The notes: generated from the sequence alone by a model not told the origin. A stretch of DNA of 64,000 nucleotides from Rubripirellula reticaptiva (GCF_007860175.1 NZ_SJPX01000001.1:744001-808000), one strand, 5' to 3'; shown: positions 34,892-44,987, counted from the first letter of the stretch. A program made the numbers and translations.

Positions 34892-35818
34892 ATGAAATCA
34901 TTCAATCCTGCTGGCGTGCGTAGCATGACCGGCCAAGGACACGCGGCCCAGCAAGGTGAATTGGGGACCCTGACCGTCGAAGTCCGAACGGTCAACAATC
35001 GCGGTTTCAAGTGTTCATCGCGGATTAGCGATTCGCTGTCGGCGATCGACAACAAAATTGAAAGTTTGACTCGTTCCTTGATCCATCGAGGAAGCGTTTC
35101 GTTGGCCGTTTCGTGGCGAAAACCCGACGGCGGCAGTGGCCCCGGCATTGATACCGATGTTCTGTCGGCCTACGCCAAGCAATTGCAGCAGGTCCGAGAC
35201 GATTTGAATGACCCGGCGATGACGATTGAATTATCGTCGCTAATGACGCTGCCCGGCGTGCTGGTTGCGGCTCGCGAAGACCGCCGACAAGACGACGAAC
35301 TGTGGTCGTTTGTGAAATCGGGGATCACCGCTGCGATCGAAGACTTGGACAGGATGCGCGAAGTCGAAGGCGCTCACATGGCATCAACGCTTCGAGGCGA
35401 TGTCGAACTAATCGCGACCGCGTTGGAACAAATCCGCATTTTGGCTCCGCGGGCAGTCGAGGCGTATCGGCAACGCTTGGAAACCAAGATCGACCGGATT
35501 TTTTCCGAGCGCAGCATCGACGTCCAGCCAGTCGACCTGCTGCGAGAAACGCAAATCTATGCGGATCGAGTCGACATTAGCGAGGAAATCACTCGCCTAG
35601 ACAGCCACTTGCAAATGTTCAATCGCGTTTTGACAGGCGATGACGACAGCGACCGTCGCGAACCGACTGGCCGCAAACTAGACTTCGTCATCCAAGAAAT
35701 GTTCCGCGAAACCAACACCATCGGCAGCAAAGCGTCGGATTCGGAGGTTTCGGCACACGTCGTCGAAATCAAATGTGCGATCGAACGAATGCGAGAACTG
35801 GTTCAGAATCTGGAATGA
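34892..35818 (+). CDS. YicC-family endoribonuclease
   Basis: This 308-residue protein has the YicC_N start (RSMTGQGHAAQQGELGTLTV, then EVRTVNNRGFKCS) and the DUF1732 C-terminal block (GRKLDFVIQEMFRETNTIGS and on to the end). YicC proteins are RNA endonucleases with small-RNA-linked roles in Escherichia coli. The stop overlaps the guanylate kinase start as ATGA, so the two are translationally coupled; yicC-gmk-rpoZ is a classic bacterial cluster. Confidence 0.93.
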   Translation: MKSFNPAGVRSMTGQGHAAQQGELGTLTVEVRTVNNRGFKCSSRISDSLSAIDNKIESLTRSLIHRGSVSLAVSWRKPDGGSGPGIDTDVLSAYAKQLQQVRDDLNDPAMTIELSSLMTLPGVLVAAREDRRQDDELWSFVKSGITAAIEDLDRMREVEGAHMASTLRGDVELIATALEQIRILAPRAVEAYRQRLETKIDRIFSERSIDVQPVDLLRETQIYADRVDISEEITRLDSHLQMFNRVLTGDDDSDRREPTGRKLDFVIQEMFRETNTIGSKASDSEVSAHVVEIKCAIERMRELVQNLE

Positions 35819-36417
35819 GTGACGGATACCCTGGCCGATTGATCATCATTTCGGGCCCCAGCGGGGCCGGAAAAAGCACCGTCGTGCGCGAATTGATGAG
35901 CAAATGCGAATTGCCGCTGGTTTTGAGCGTTTCGGCAACGACGCGACCGCCCCGACCGGGCGAACAGGACGGGGTACAGTACTTTTTTCTGTCGAAAGAC
36001 GAATTCAGCAAGCGGAAATTGGCCAACGAGTTCCTAGAATGCAAGGAAGTGTTTGGCCTCGGGCACTGGTACGGGACGCTACAGTCACAGGTCGCCTCTG
36101 GCCTGAAAGCTGGAAAATGGGTAATTTTGGAGATTGACGTCCAAGGTGCGACGACAATCCTTGAAAACAAGACCTTTAACCCAATCTCGCTTTTCATCCA
36201 TCCCGGCAGCATGGATGAACTGGAAAAACGCCTTCGGCTTCGCAAAACCGAAGACGAGGACGCGATTGCCGCGCGACTCGAAACGTCGGTCAGTGAGATG
36301 CAGTATCTGCATCGATATCAGTACGAAATCATTAACGGATCCGTCGATGTGGCGGTCGCCGAGATCTGTCAAATTTTGAAAGACCAAAAGGAAAAACAAC
36401 CATGCTCGAAGAACTAA
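35815..36417 (+). CDS. gmk: Guanylate kinase
   Basis: The 200-residue enzyme phosphorylates GMP to GDP with ATP. It has the P-loop ISGPSGAGKSTVVRELM, the GMP-binding VSATTRPPRPGEQDGVQYFF and the EIDVQGATTI block. The ATG at 35815 overlaps the yicC stop (ATGA); an earlier ATG at 35773 would extend into YicC. It overlaps rpoZ at its 3' end by 16 bases, so the three genes form one transcript. Confidence 0.96.
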   Translation: MSDGYPGRLIIISGPSGAGKSTVVRELMSKCELPLVLSVSATTRPPRPGEQDGVQYFFLSKDEFSKRKLANEFLECKEVFGLGHWYGTLQSQVASGLKAGKWVILEIDVQGATTILENKTFNPISLFIHPGSMDELEKRLRLRKTEDEDAIAARLETSVSEMQYLHRYQYEIINGSVDVAVAEICQILKDQKEKQPCSKN

Positions 36418-36674
36418 AAGAAGAAGAAATCGTCAACAAGGTCGGTGGACGTTTCAAACTGAGCACACTGATTCAAAAACGTTTGGTGCAACTGAACCAG
36501 GGCAGCCGCGCGCTTGTGAACGTGGACACTCACGACAAAATGTCGATCGTGCTGCAGGAAATCATGCAAGACAAAATTGTCCTGAACATGGACAACGAAG
36601 TCGCAATGTCAGCCGACCTGGACGCTGCGATTGCGTTGGCGGAAGGCCCCGATTTGGACATGTCGGATCTGTAA
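36402..36674 (+). CDS. rpoZ: RNA polymerase omega subunit
   Basis: The 90-residue protein matches RpoZ in length and pattern: NKVGGRFKLSTLIQKRLVQL, NQGSRALVN and an acidic C-terminus. Omega supports assembly of the beta-prime subunit. Its ATG lies within the end of gmk, confirming the conserved gmk-rpoZ coupling. It is divergent from E. coli omega but the position and the ALV segment fit. Confidence 0.88.
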   Translation: MLEELKEEEIVNKVGGRFKLSTLIQKRLVQLNQGSRALVNVDTHDKMSIVLQEIMQDKIVLNMDNEVAMSADLDAAIALAEGPDLDMSDL

Positions 36675-36696
36675 GATTCGGATCGCTAATGTTCCT

Positions 36697-36717
36697 CCCT
36701 CCCGGATGTCGGGAGGG
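36697..36717 (+). promoter_or_regulatory. Hairpin between rpoZ and the flavoprotein gene
   Basis: CCCTCCCG (36697-36704) pairs perfectly with CGGGAGGG (36710-36717) around a five-base loop. No T-run follows, so it is not a standard terminator. It may shape the mRNA between rpoZ and the next gene or act as a processing or partial termination signal. Confidence 0.5.
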
Positions 36718-36777
36718 CTGTGAACGACCTTTTGGGCCCTCTTCGTCACCCTGGCCTTTTATGAAATCAGCTAACCG

Positions 36778-37335
36778 ATGAATCGTCCACGCCAGAACAT
36801 CTTGCTGGCCATCGGTGGCGGGATCGCCGCGTACAAGTCCGCCATTCTGTGCAGTCGGTTGGCTCAGTCCGGCTACAAAGTTCGCGTTGCGATGACCGGG
36901 GCGGCTGGTGCTTTCATCGGTGCCCCCACTCTTGCGGCCCTATCGTCGCGACCGGTTGCGACGGAAATGTTTGACACCCGTTATCCGCTTGGGCCGCATA
37001 TCGAACTGGCTGATGGTGTCGATTTGATGATCGTCGCACCCGCGACTGCGAATTTACTGTCCAAGTTCGCAGGCGGCGCTGCCGATGACTTGGTAAGCAC
37101 CCTGTACCTGCAAGTCACGTGTCCCGTTTTGCTGGCTCCGGCGATGAGCGATCCAATGTGGAACAAGCCGTCGGTCAAACGGAATGTCGTCACTCTTGGC
37201 AATGACGGTTGCCACTTCGTCGGCCCAGAATCAGGTTGGCTCAGTTGCCGGACTCGCGGTGAAGGCCGGATGAGCGAACCCGAGGTGATTTTGGCGGCCG
37301 CCGAATCAATCCTCGGCACCCACAACACGGTTTAA
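36778..37335 (+). CDS. Phosphopantothenoylcysteine decarboxylase-type flavoprotein (CoaC half only)
   Basis: The 185-residue protein has only the flavoprotein half of the usual CoaBC/Dfp fusion: LLAIGGGIAAYKSAILCSRL, the His of LGPHIELADGVDLMIVAPAT, and the PAMSDPMWNKPSV motif of 4'-phosphopantothenoylcysteine decarboxylases. It decarboxylates an intermediate of coenzyme A synthesis using FMN. The synthetase half is absent here, so it must be encoded elsewhere, as in split planctomycete systems. It sits six bases before the pyrophosphatase gene. Confidence 0.88.
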   Translation: MNRPRQNILLAIGGGIAAYKSAILCSRLAQSGYKVRVAMTGAAGAFIGAPTLAALSSRPVATEMFDTRYPLGPHIELADGVDLMIVAPATANLLSKFAGGAADDLVSTLYLQVTCPVLLAPAMSDPMWNKPSVKRNVVTLGNDGCHFVGPESGWLSCRTRGEGRMSEPEVILAAAESILGTHNTV

Positions 37336-37341
37336 TTTGCT

Positions 37342-39000
37342 ATGTCGCTTTTCGTTTTCGGTCACCGCAATCCCGACACCGATGCCATCTGCAGCGCGCT
37401 TGCGTATGCCGATTTTTTGCGTCGGACGACGCGGCCCGACGCCGTCGCGGCATGCTGCGGTACGCCGAACGAGCGAACAGAATTTGCCCTCAAAAAGGCG
37501 AAACTGCAGCCGCCGCGGATCATCATGGACATCCGCCCCGAATTAGAAGACGTCTGCAATCGCAAGCCGGTCGTTGCGACCAAAGATGATGTGTTCTTTG
37601 ACGTCTATCAACGGATGAACGACCACGAAATCCGATCGATTCCCGTGCTGGACGAACTAGGCCAAGTGACCGGAATCGTGACGCTTTTGGACCTGCTTGA
37701 ATTGATGCTGCAAGGCGGCGTCGACCCGACCCGATCACGACAAGTGACCAGCACTCTGGCCAAAGTAAACTCCGTCGTCGATGGCAAGTTCCTGCACAGC
37801 GTCGAACCGGACCGAGTCGATGACTATGTCGTGACCGTCGGTGCGATGAGCGCCGAAGGGTTCACCAGACGGATGAAAGAGTTTCCGCCTGAAAAGTTGC
37901 TGGTCGTTAGCGGTGATCGACCAACGATCCAACTTCCCGCGCTCGAAATGGGCGTGCGTGCATTGGTTGTGACCGGCGGGTTTCAACTGTCGAGCGGCTT
38001 GATGCAATTGGCAAAGGCCCAAGGTGTCTCTGTCATCACCAGCCCGTACGATACCGCAACCACCACGATGCGGATCAAGACGGCGCAGCGGATCGAGCCA
38101 ATCATCGACACCAACTTCATGAAGTTGTCATCGAAATTGCCGGTCGCAGCGGCGAGACATCAGGTTTTCCGCAGTTCGCAAACGATCTTTCCGGTCGTTG
38201 ACAACGGAAAACTGTTCGGCGTGATCAGCAAGACCGACTTAGTCAATCCACCCAAGATCGAAATCGTTCTGGTCGACCACAATGAGTTGTCGCAAGCGGT
38301 CCAGGGTGCTGAAGACGCGGACATCATCGAAGTATTGGACCACCACCGGTTGGGCGGATCGCTAAAGTCAAATAACCCCATGCGGTTCTACATGGAACCG
38401 GTCGGGTCTACGTGCACCTTGGTGGCCAAAATGTTCCAGCGTGCCGGCATCAACCCGTCACCTAGCATCGCGTTATGCATGGCTTCGGGAATGATCAGCG
38501 ATACGTTGTTCCTGCGTTCACCGACGACAACGGACGTCGACCGGGAAATGCTTGATTGGCTTGAACAACTTTGTGATGTCGATATGGGCGAGTATGCCAA
38601 CGAGTTCTTTCAAGTTGGCTCAGCGCTGCGATCCTGTGCTCCTGAACAAGTCGTCCGCGAGGACTGCAAAGAGTTCGAAGAATCGGGTCGGCGGTTTTCG
38701 ATTTCACAAATCGAAGAGATCGGCTTTGACCTTTTTTGGCAACGTAAAGACGAACTCACCAAAGCGCTGGAAGAAATGGCCGCGCAGAACTCGCTGGAGT
38801 TCTCGGCGCTGCTGATTACCGACATCGCCAGCAACGGCAGCCTGTTGCTGATGAGTAGCGAACCGGACGGTTGGGAAGAGATCAGCTATCCGCAACTCGA
38901 AGACAAGCTGTACGAACTCGAACAAGTCGTCAGCCGCAAGAAACAACTGCTGCCGCTAATCATCAGCCTCTTGGAACTGCCACAGGCGCCGACCGCGTAG
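37342..39000 (+). CDS. CBS-domain manganese-dependent inorganic pyrophosphatase (DHH family)
   Basis: The 552-residue protein starts with the DHH metal site FGHRNPDTDAICSALAYADF. CBS sequence (DDVFFDVYQRMNDHEIRSIP, then VLDELGQVTGIVTLLDLL) follows, then a DRTGG-like region and a second CBS (QTIFPVVDNGKLFGVISKTD). The DHH motif reads VLDHHRLGG, and a DHHA2 domain follows. This is the layout of adenine-nucleotide-regulated CBS-PPases, about 550 residues long. It hydrolyses pyrophosphate to drive biosynthesis, and CBS domains bind AMP or ADP as inhibitors. All metal ligands are visible. Confidence 0.93.
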   Translation: MSLFVFGHRNPDTDAICSALAYADFLRRTTRPDAVAACCGTPNERTEFALKKAKLQPPRIIMDIRPELEDVCNRKPVVATKDDVFFDVYQRMNDHEIRSIPVLDELGQVTGIVTLLDLLELMLQGGVDPTRSRQVTSTLAKVNSVVDGKFLHSVEPDRVDDYVVTVGAMSAEGFTRRMKEFPPEKLLVVSGDRPTIQLPALEMGVRALVVTGGFQLSSGLMQLAKAQGVSVITSPYDTATTTMRIKTAQRIEPIIDTNFMKLSSKLPVAAARHQVFRSSQTIFPVVDNGKLFGVISKTDLVNPPKIEIVLVDHNELSQAVQGAEDADIIEVLDHHRLGGSLKSNNPMRFYMEPVGSTCTLVAKMFQRAGINPSPSIALCMASGMISDTLFLRSPTTTDVDREMLDWLEQLCDVDMGEYANEFFQVGSALRSCAPEQVVREDCKEFEESGRRFSISQIEEIGFDLFWQRKDELTKALEEMAAQNSLEFSALLITDIASNGSLLLMSSEPDGWEEISYPQLEDKLYELEQVVSRKKQLLPLIISLLELPQAPTA

Positions 39001-39135
39001 CGTCGACGACAACGATTGATCAATTCAGTTTGCGAACGCAATGATCAGCCGCTTCGGCGACACTCCCAGTTTATGGTTGACGAAACCGACGCAACCGCGG
39101 CGCGGCTGATTCAATCGACAAAACGCTTCGAGTTT

Positions 39136-40224
39136 TTAGCGTTGAACTCGTGCACTGCCGCCTTCGGCGAAAGCTTCGACTTCTGGCAGGATCGCTCGGC
39201 TGACGTCGCCGGTGAAGGTCGTCAACAAAGCGCCATGGGCCCAGCCCAGCTTCAGCGATTCTTCGGGCGTGCGTCCGTTGATCAAGCCGTAGATCAAGCC
39301 CGACGCGAATCCGTCACCGCCACCGATGCGATCGATCACGTCCAGTTCGGCAGTCGGTGCGATGTATTCTTTGCCGTCGTACCAAAGCACGGCACTCCAC
39401 GAGTGCCGGTTGGTCGAGTGGACTTCTCGCAACGTTGTCGCGACCGCTTTGACGTTGGGGAACTTCTCGACCGCATCGCCGATCATCTTGAAGAAGTTCT
39501 TGGGGTCCAGCTTTCCGTCTGACTTTTCTTCGACGTCTGGTCCCTTGATGCCACAACCCTTTTGCAGGTCTTCTTCGTTACCGATCAGAACGTCGACGTT
39601 CTTGACGATCTTGGCCATCATTTCTTGGCCCTTCGCCAGACCACCAATGGTGTCCCACAACTTGGCGCGATAGTTCAGGTCGAACGAACGAATTGCACCG
39701 GCGCGGCCGGCGGCTTCCATCATTTCGATCACGACTTCGGCGGTGGTTTCCGACAATGCTGCAAAGATCCCGCCGCTGTGAACCCAACGCACGCCACCGG
39801 CAAACATCTTGTCCCAGTCAAAGTCGCCTGGCTTCAGCATTCCGCCCGCTTCGTTGGCTCGGTTGTAGAACACAACCGGGGCACGAACGCCTTGACCGCG
39901 ATCGCTGTAAACGGTCGCCATGTTAGGGCCACGAACACCGTCGTGCTTGAAGTGCTTGTAGAACGGCTTGACCCCCATCGCCGCGACTTGGCGCTGGATC
40001 AATTCACCGATCGGGTTGTTGACCATAGCCGTAGCAACGGCGGTCTTCAAACCAAAGCAAGATGACAAATTAGCGGCGCAGTTGTATTCGCCACCGGATA
40101 CGTGGACTTCAAAATTGTTAGCGGTGCGAAACGGGATCACGCCCGGATCAAGACGGTGAACCAATGCACCGAGTGCACAGAAATCGATTGCTTTTTCGCC
40201 GCTAGGAATGTTCAGTCCGCTCAT
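39136..40224 (-). CDS. PfkB-family sugar kinase (KDG-kinase-like)
   Basis: The 362-residue protein is a ribokinase-fold sugar kinase: HVSGGEYNCAANLSSCFGLK (substrate loop), SFDLNYRAKLW, DVLIGNEEDL, and the catalytic and anion-hole block DVIDRIGGGDGFASGLIYGL. It would phosphorylate a sugar acid or sugar such as 2-keto-3-deoxygluconate. The neighbour on the same strand, an SDR dehydrogenase of the mannonate/fructuronate type, supports uronate breakdown. The exact substrate is inferred. Confidence 0.88.
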   Translation of the reverse strand: MSGLNIPSGEKAIDFCALGALVHRLDPGVIPFRTANNFEVHVSGGEYNCAANLSSCFGLKTAVATAMVNNPIGELIQRQVAAMGVKPFYKHFKHDGVRGPNMATVYSDRGQGVRAPVVFYNRANEAGGMLKPGDFDWDKMFAGGVRWVHSGGIFAALSETTAEVVIEMMEAAGRAGAIRSFDLNYRAKLWDTIGGLAKGQEMMAKIVKNVDVLIGNEEDLQKGCGIKGPDVEEKSDGKLDPKNFFKMIGDAVEKFPNVKAVATTLREVHSTNRHSWSAVLWYDGKEYIAPTAELDVIDRIGGGDGFASGLIYGLINGRTPEESLKLGWAHGALLTTFTGDVSRAILPEVEAFAEGGSARVQR

Positions 40225-40289
40225 GTTCTTGAATCTATTTTGGTGATGGGAAAGTTAAGTTTTACAGAGGATTGCCGAGGAACGACCGA

Positions 40290-41102
40290 TCAGATGGTGA
40301 CCGAAGCAAAGCCGCCGTCGACCGCGATATTTTGGCCGGTCACAAACGACGATGCTCGTCGACTGGCCAACCATACAACTGCGCCGGCCAATTCGTCAGG
40401 CTTGCCGAATCGATCCATCGGTGTGTGGCCAATGATTTGTCCACCACGCTCGGTATACGAACCGTCATCGTTGAACAAAAGTTTTCGGTTCTGTTCAGCA
40501 GGAAAGAAACCTGGGCTGATCGCGTTGACCCGAACGCCGGTCGTCGCCCATTCTCGGGACAACCACAACGTCAGGTTGATGACCGCCGCTTTGGCTGCCG
40601 AGTACGCGACGACGCGGGATAACGGGATCATGCCTGACATCGAGGCGATATTGATCACACTGCCGACGCCTGCGGCGATCATGTCGGGTCCGAAAATCTG
40701 GCTCGGCAACAGAGCACCGCCGACCAAGTTCAGATCAAAGACGTCACGCCACGCATCGAGCGGCAATTTACAAATATCGCCGCCAGGCGGGATCGTGGCG
40801 TCGGGCCGGTTTCCGCCGGCCGCATTGACCAGAATTGAAGCCGGACTGCCCGACCATTTCTTGATCGCTTGACGAGCTTCGTCCAGCGATTCGGCCGATA
40901 ACCCGTCGGCTGCGAAGAATTTGGCCTGCCCGCCGGCGTCAGTGATCTTCTTGGCTCGGGCGTCTCCACGTTCGGCATTGCGGCCGACCACGGCCACTTT
41001 TGCACCGAAGGACCCGAGGGCCTCCGCCATCATTCCGCCAAGCTCGCCCGTGCCGCCGATGACGACCGCGACATCGTCGTTTAATTCAAATAGATTGTTC
41101 AT
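40290..41102 (-). CDS. SDR-family oxidoreductase (uronate/mannonate dehydrogenase-like)
   Basis: The 270-residue enzyme has the Rossmann motif VIGGTGELGGMMAEAL, the NAAGG block, catalytic Ser in NIASMSGMIP, and YSAAKAA (Tyr and Lys of the YxxxK site). Its C-terminus GQNIAVDGGFAS is typical of the classical SDR group. The start is ATG at 41102; a longer frame to 41156 lacks a Rossmann strand. Together with the kinase 65 bases downstream it forms a probable sugar-acid pathway pair, as in SDR D-mannonate oxidoreductases beside KDG kinases. Confidence 0.88.
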   Translation of the reverse strand: MNNLFELNDDVAVVIGGTGELGGMMAEALGSFGAKVAVVGRNAERGDARAKKITDAGGQAKFFAADGLSAESLDEARQAIKKWSGSPASILVNAAGGNRPDATIPPGGDICKLPLDAWRDVFDLNLVGGALLPSQIFGPDMIAAGVGSVINIASMSGMIPLSRVVAYSAAKAAVINLTLWLSREWATTGVRVNAISPGFFPAEQNRKLLFNDDGSYTERGGQIIGHTPMDRFGKPDELAGAVVWLASRRASSFVTGQNIAVDGGFASVTI

Positions 41103-41219
41103 AGGCGAACAATTTAGTCGGTGCCAGGACGTGTTAATAGGTGTCGCGAGAACCATTTCCGCAACAACCAGACGCTATCCTAGTGCTCAGCCATATCCGC
41201 AGTTGGGAGCCCAGCCGTT

Positions 41220-44200
41220 TTGAGCGATCCAGATCCTGAGAACGCCGCTCGCGTTGAATCAATCTTCTTCGACGCCCTCGACCTGCCGGCCACCGAGCGG
41301 GACGCATTCATCGATCGTCAATGTGCAGGTGACGAAAATCTAAGGTCCAAGGTCAATGATTTGCTGGCCGCCGATGAAGCCGCCGCCGGCGAAGATTTCT
41401 TGAAATCGGCTTTTATCGCAAAGCAAGTCGTCGACGACTACGGATCGCCCGAACCGCATCATGCCGTGACTGATCATTTTGATCCGGACAGTCCGTCAAA
41501 CGATGACGGCGAAACCGGTCGGTTTCGAATTTTGTCGCGGCATCAACAAGGCGGACTCGGCGAAGTACTGATCGCGCTGGATCAACAACTCGGCCGCCAA
41601 GTCGCAATCAAGCAGATCAAACCCCAGTGGAAGAATCACCGTGAAGCTCGCGAACGATTCGTCCAAGAGGCCGAAGTCACCGGGCGGCTAGAACATCCGG
41701 GCATCGTGCCGGTTTACGCGATGGGAACTTGGCCCGACGGACGGCGTTTCTACGCGATGCGGTTCATTCAAGGCGACACGCTTAAACAAGCGATTGTTGA
41801 CTACCATGATTCCAATCCGCATGAAACGCCGTCGGTGCGGCAACTGGGTTTGCGCCAGTTGTTGGGAAAATTTGTCGATGTCTGCAATACGATCAGCTAT
41901 GCCCACAGCCGCAAAATCTTGCACCGCGACATCAAGCCGGCCAATATCATGGTTGGTCCCTATGGTGAAACGCTGGTCGTCGACTGGGGCTTGGCAAAGC
42001 TGCTCGATGCGCCGCAAAGCGAATCGATGACTCAGGCGATCATTGATGAGATTCGGCAAAATAGCGACTCGACGCCGACACGTTTTGGTGGCACCGTGGG
42101 CACGCCCCAATACATGAGTCCCGAACAAGCCGACGGACGGATCGACGAAATCAGCACGCGAACGGACATCTATCTGCTGGGCGCAACGCTATACGAAATC
42201 TTGGCAGGACTTCCGCCACATCGCGACGACTCGCTCAAACGTCTGTTGCCTCGCATCATCGCTGGTGAATTTCCGCCGCCACGTGATATCGTCGCCGATG
42301 TTCCACCAGCGCTGCAGGCGGTTTGCTTAAAAGCCATGTCGCGTGAACCCCGAGGTCGTTACGGAAGTGTTTCGGAGATGGCGACGGACATCGAACGATG
42401 GCTAGCGGACGAACCTGTTTCGGTCCATCGCGATTCGCGGCCGGTGCTGATCGGCCGCTGGGTCCGTCGCCACCGCACGCTGGCCTATTCGGCGGCTGTC
42501 GCAGCGACTCTGGTCACGGTCGGTTCGATATCGGGGTCCGCGATCTGGAACACGCTAAAGGCGAAACAGTTTCGCATCGAACGAGAGAACAATGCCAACG
42601 CGTTGGCGCTCGATGTCGTGTCCGCCCGACGACTGATTGAGCTGCGAACGTCTGCCGAAGGCGCAATCGATTTGGCCGAGAAGGAAATTGCTGCCAATCG
42701 ATACTCATCGGCGCTCGGCGTCTTGAATCGCGCCATTGACTCGCTTGACGAGGAACCCGAACTGCGCGACATCCAGGACGAAACCGCCGAGAAAGCGATT
42801 CAGCTGAGCCGCATCGTCGACTTCTATCAATACGCCGACGAAACCAGTCTCTACAACGTATTAGCCCGCGACAGCCGTTCCATTGCCGCTTGTCGTGCGT
42901 CATTGGAATCGCTTGGCGTTTGGGATCATCCCGATTGGTGGTTTCGATTACCGGCGAGCGATCTTTCACCCGAACAAGCAGACCGGCTGCGATGGGACGT
43001 TTACCAGCAATGGATGTTGCTCGACGCGATGCTGATCAAGACCGCTGGAACGCGATTGACGGGTATCGGGCGAATTACTTCAAACGGCGGACTGTTCGGC
43101 GCGACGCGACGATTTTTGCGCACCAGTGAAGGCAAGAGCGAATGCAGATCGGCTGAAATCGTCAGCCGGCGAATCGAGATGTTTCGCCGTTCCGAAGCCG
43201 CCCACTGGTATCGTCGCGCTGCCGAGTTTCGATTGATGAAGGGATCACGCTTGGCTGCCAGTGAGCTTGGATTGCCTCAGACTGCGACGGACTCACATGG
43301 TCTGGGCGTCTTGTCGATGATTGCGGCGATGGACCCGAATTTCGAACTGTTCTTTCGCAATTACCAGGGTGATGACTCATTGGTCACGTCGCGCGACTTG
43401 TTCCTCCGCGCGTCGACTCAGCGACCCAACCATTACTGGACCAGTTTGGCGCTCGCCCAGGTCGAATTCTTAATGGCCGAGCGAGACGGTGGCGACGACC
43501 CACGCCAATACGACGCCGCGATCCAAGCCATCGGGCGTTGTATCGCAATCGAACCTCAGAAGTGTTTTGCGTTTGCCGATCGATCATCGATGTATCGCGC
43601 CCAAGCAAGACTGATCGAGCGTTTACCGGCGGCCGATTCTCAGTTCGACGCAGCCGATCGAAAACGCCGAGCCGCCGAGCTTCGCCGATGGAGTTTGGCG
43701 GATGCGACAGAAGCCGATCGTTTGTCGCGAAACCAACTCGAAGGTGAACAGCCCTGGGTCGGCTGGCAACATGGACTGGCAATCTACGATTTTGACTCTG
43801 ATGATGCGGCACGTGTCGACCGAGCGATCGACCGGTTCACCGAGACTTCGAAGCTGACACTAGCGTTAGTTCCAATTGTCGACGCATCTCTGGTCCGCGC
43901 GGATGATTTGAGGGGGCGCGACGAGGCGGCCGAGGTTGTCAAAGCGATGGCGGATCGATCGGCCAAAGACCCGAAGTTCCCCGCACTGTTGGCATCAATT
44001 CGGCTTGGTCAGGATCGATTCGACGAAGCGAAGCTGGCTGCCGAGGAAGCGATTCGGCGATCACCTGATTCCGCCCTTGCTCACGCCGTGGCGGGATTGC
44101 TGGAATTGCAAGACGAACGGCCCAGTGCTGCGCAAATCGGCAGAGCGACGGCACACCTTAACGCCGCCAAACGCATTGACGCAAACCATGACTGGATTGA

Positions 44201-44987
44201 TTGGGGACTTGGACGATGTTTCGAACACCGCGACCGACTTGCCGAGGCGATGACGGCGTATCGCGAAGCCTTTGCCAAAGCAAGAACGACAGACCACCGG
44301 GCGGCAGCCATGCTGGGGCAAGCCAGAATTTTTGGTGCGACCACGCGGTACAAAGAATCGAGAGAGGCTATCCAGCGGGCTCGCATCTTGGAACCGGCGA
44401 CTGACTTAATGCTGACGGTGATTCGTCCGCTGGGCCTGCGTTACGGATCGATGCAGAAGGTTGCACCCGAGAACGAAAAGCTGCCAGCGATGAAAACGTT
44501 CTTGGAATCGTTAGTGACCATCCCTCGGATTAGCGACTTTGAAGTCCCCGTCGCCGATGAAGGTCCGTTTCGTGCTGCCGTGCTGAACGGTGGTTTCGAA
44601 CTTGGCTCAACTCGTTATTGGACCGACGACGCGGATGCTCGTGTGATTCGAGATGATTCGCATGACGGCGAACAGTGTTTGATGATTCCCGCTGCAACCC
44701 GCGGAAGCGTAATTCAAGTGTTTCCGGTTCAGCCGGCGTCGAACTACCGAATTGAGATTTGGGCGAAAACGGTCGACGACCGACCGGCGACGTGCCGTGT
44801 TTGGTTGGACGCATCACAGGTCATCGAATTCCGACCGGCGGCCGATCAGTGGACCGCCGCCGAGGGCACATTCCAAACCACCGACCAAACTTGGCCGCCA
44901 GTAACCGATACGACGCTGCGGATCGAAGTATCGGGCGAGGGGCGGATCAAGCTGGATGACGTCCAGGTTTGGTGGAGCCCGAAGTAG
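41220..44987 (+). CDS. Large membrane Ser/Thr protein kinase with TPR-like and carbohydrate-binding-like regions
   Basis: The 1255-residue protein (TTG start after GGGAGCCCAGCCGTT) has a planctomycete lead sequence (about 1-95). A kinase domain follows: glycine loop QGGLGEV, VAIK131, HRDIKPAN (235-242), activation-loop start DWG (255-257), and GTPQYMSPEQA. A membrane helix comes at about 419-440. The extracytoplasmic region contains TPR-like helices (LAEKEIAANRYSSALGVLNR, later AIQRARILEPAT). The end (NGGFELGSTRYWTDDA) resembles a carbohydrate-binding module. Such kinases are expanded in Planctomycetes. It lies upstream of secreted-protein genes and an ECF sigma gene. Confidence 0.92.
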   Translation: MSDPDPENAARVESIFFDALDLPATERDAFIDRQCAGDENLRSKVNDLLAADEAAAGEDFLKSAFIAKQVVDDYGSPEPHHAVTDHFDPDSPSNDDGETGRFRILSRHQQGGLGEVLIALDQQLGRQVAIKQIKPQWKNHREARERFVQEAEVTGRLEHPGIVPVYAMGTWPDGRRFYAMRFIQGDTLKQAIVDYHDSNPHETPSVRQLGLRQLLGKFVDVCNTISYAHSRKILHRDIKPANIMVGPYGETLVVDWGLAKLLDAPQSESMTQAIIDEIRQNSDSTPTRFGGTVGTPQYMSPEQADGRIDEISTRTDIYLLGATLYEILAGLPPHRDDSLKRLLPRIIAGEFPPPRDIVADVPPALQAVCLKAMSREPRGRYGSVSEMATDIERWLADEPVSVHRDSRPVLIGRWVRRHRTLAYSAAVAATLVTVGSISGSAIWNTLKAKQFRIERENNANALALDVVSARRLIELRTSAEGAIDLAEKEIAANRYSSALGVLNRAIDSLDEEPELRDIQDETAEKAIQLSRIVDFYQYADETSLYNVLARDSRSIAACRASLESLGVWDHPDWWFRLPASDLSPEQADRLRWDVYQQWMLLDAMLIKTAGTRLTGIGRITSNGGLFGATRRFLRTSEGKSECRSAEIVSRRIEMFRRSEAAHWYRRAAEFRLMKGSRLAASELGLPQTATDSHGLGVLSMIAAMDPNFELFFRNYQGDDSLVTSRDLFLRASTQRPNHYWTSLALAQVEFLMAERDGGDDPRQYDAAIQAIGRCIAIEPQKCFAFADRSSMYRAQARLIERLPAADSQFDAADRKRRAAELRRWSLADATEADRLSRNQLEGEQPWVGWQHGLAIYDFDSDDAARVDRAIDRFTETSKLTLALVPIVDASLVRADDLRGRDEAAEVVKAMADRSAKDPKFPALLASIRLGQDRFDEAKLAAEEAIRRSPDSALAHAVAGLLELQDERPSAAQIGRATAHLNAAKRIDANHDWIDWGLGRCFEHRDRLAEAMTAYREAFAKARTTDHRAAAMLGQARIFGATTRYKESREAIQRARILEPATDLMLTVIRPLGLRYGSMQKVAPENEKLPAMKTFLESLVTIPRISDFEVPVADEGPFRAAVLNGGFELGSTRYWTDDADARVIRDDSHDGEQCLMIPAATRGSVIQVFPVQPASNYRIEIWAKTVDDRPATCRVWLDASQVIEFRPAADQWTAAEGTFQTTDQTWPPVTDTTLRIEVSGEGRIKLDDVQVWWSPK

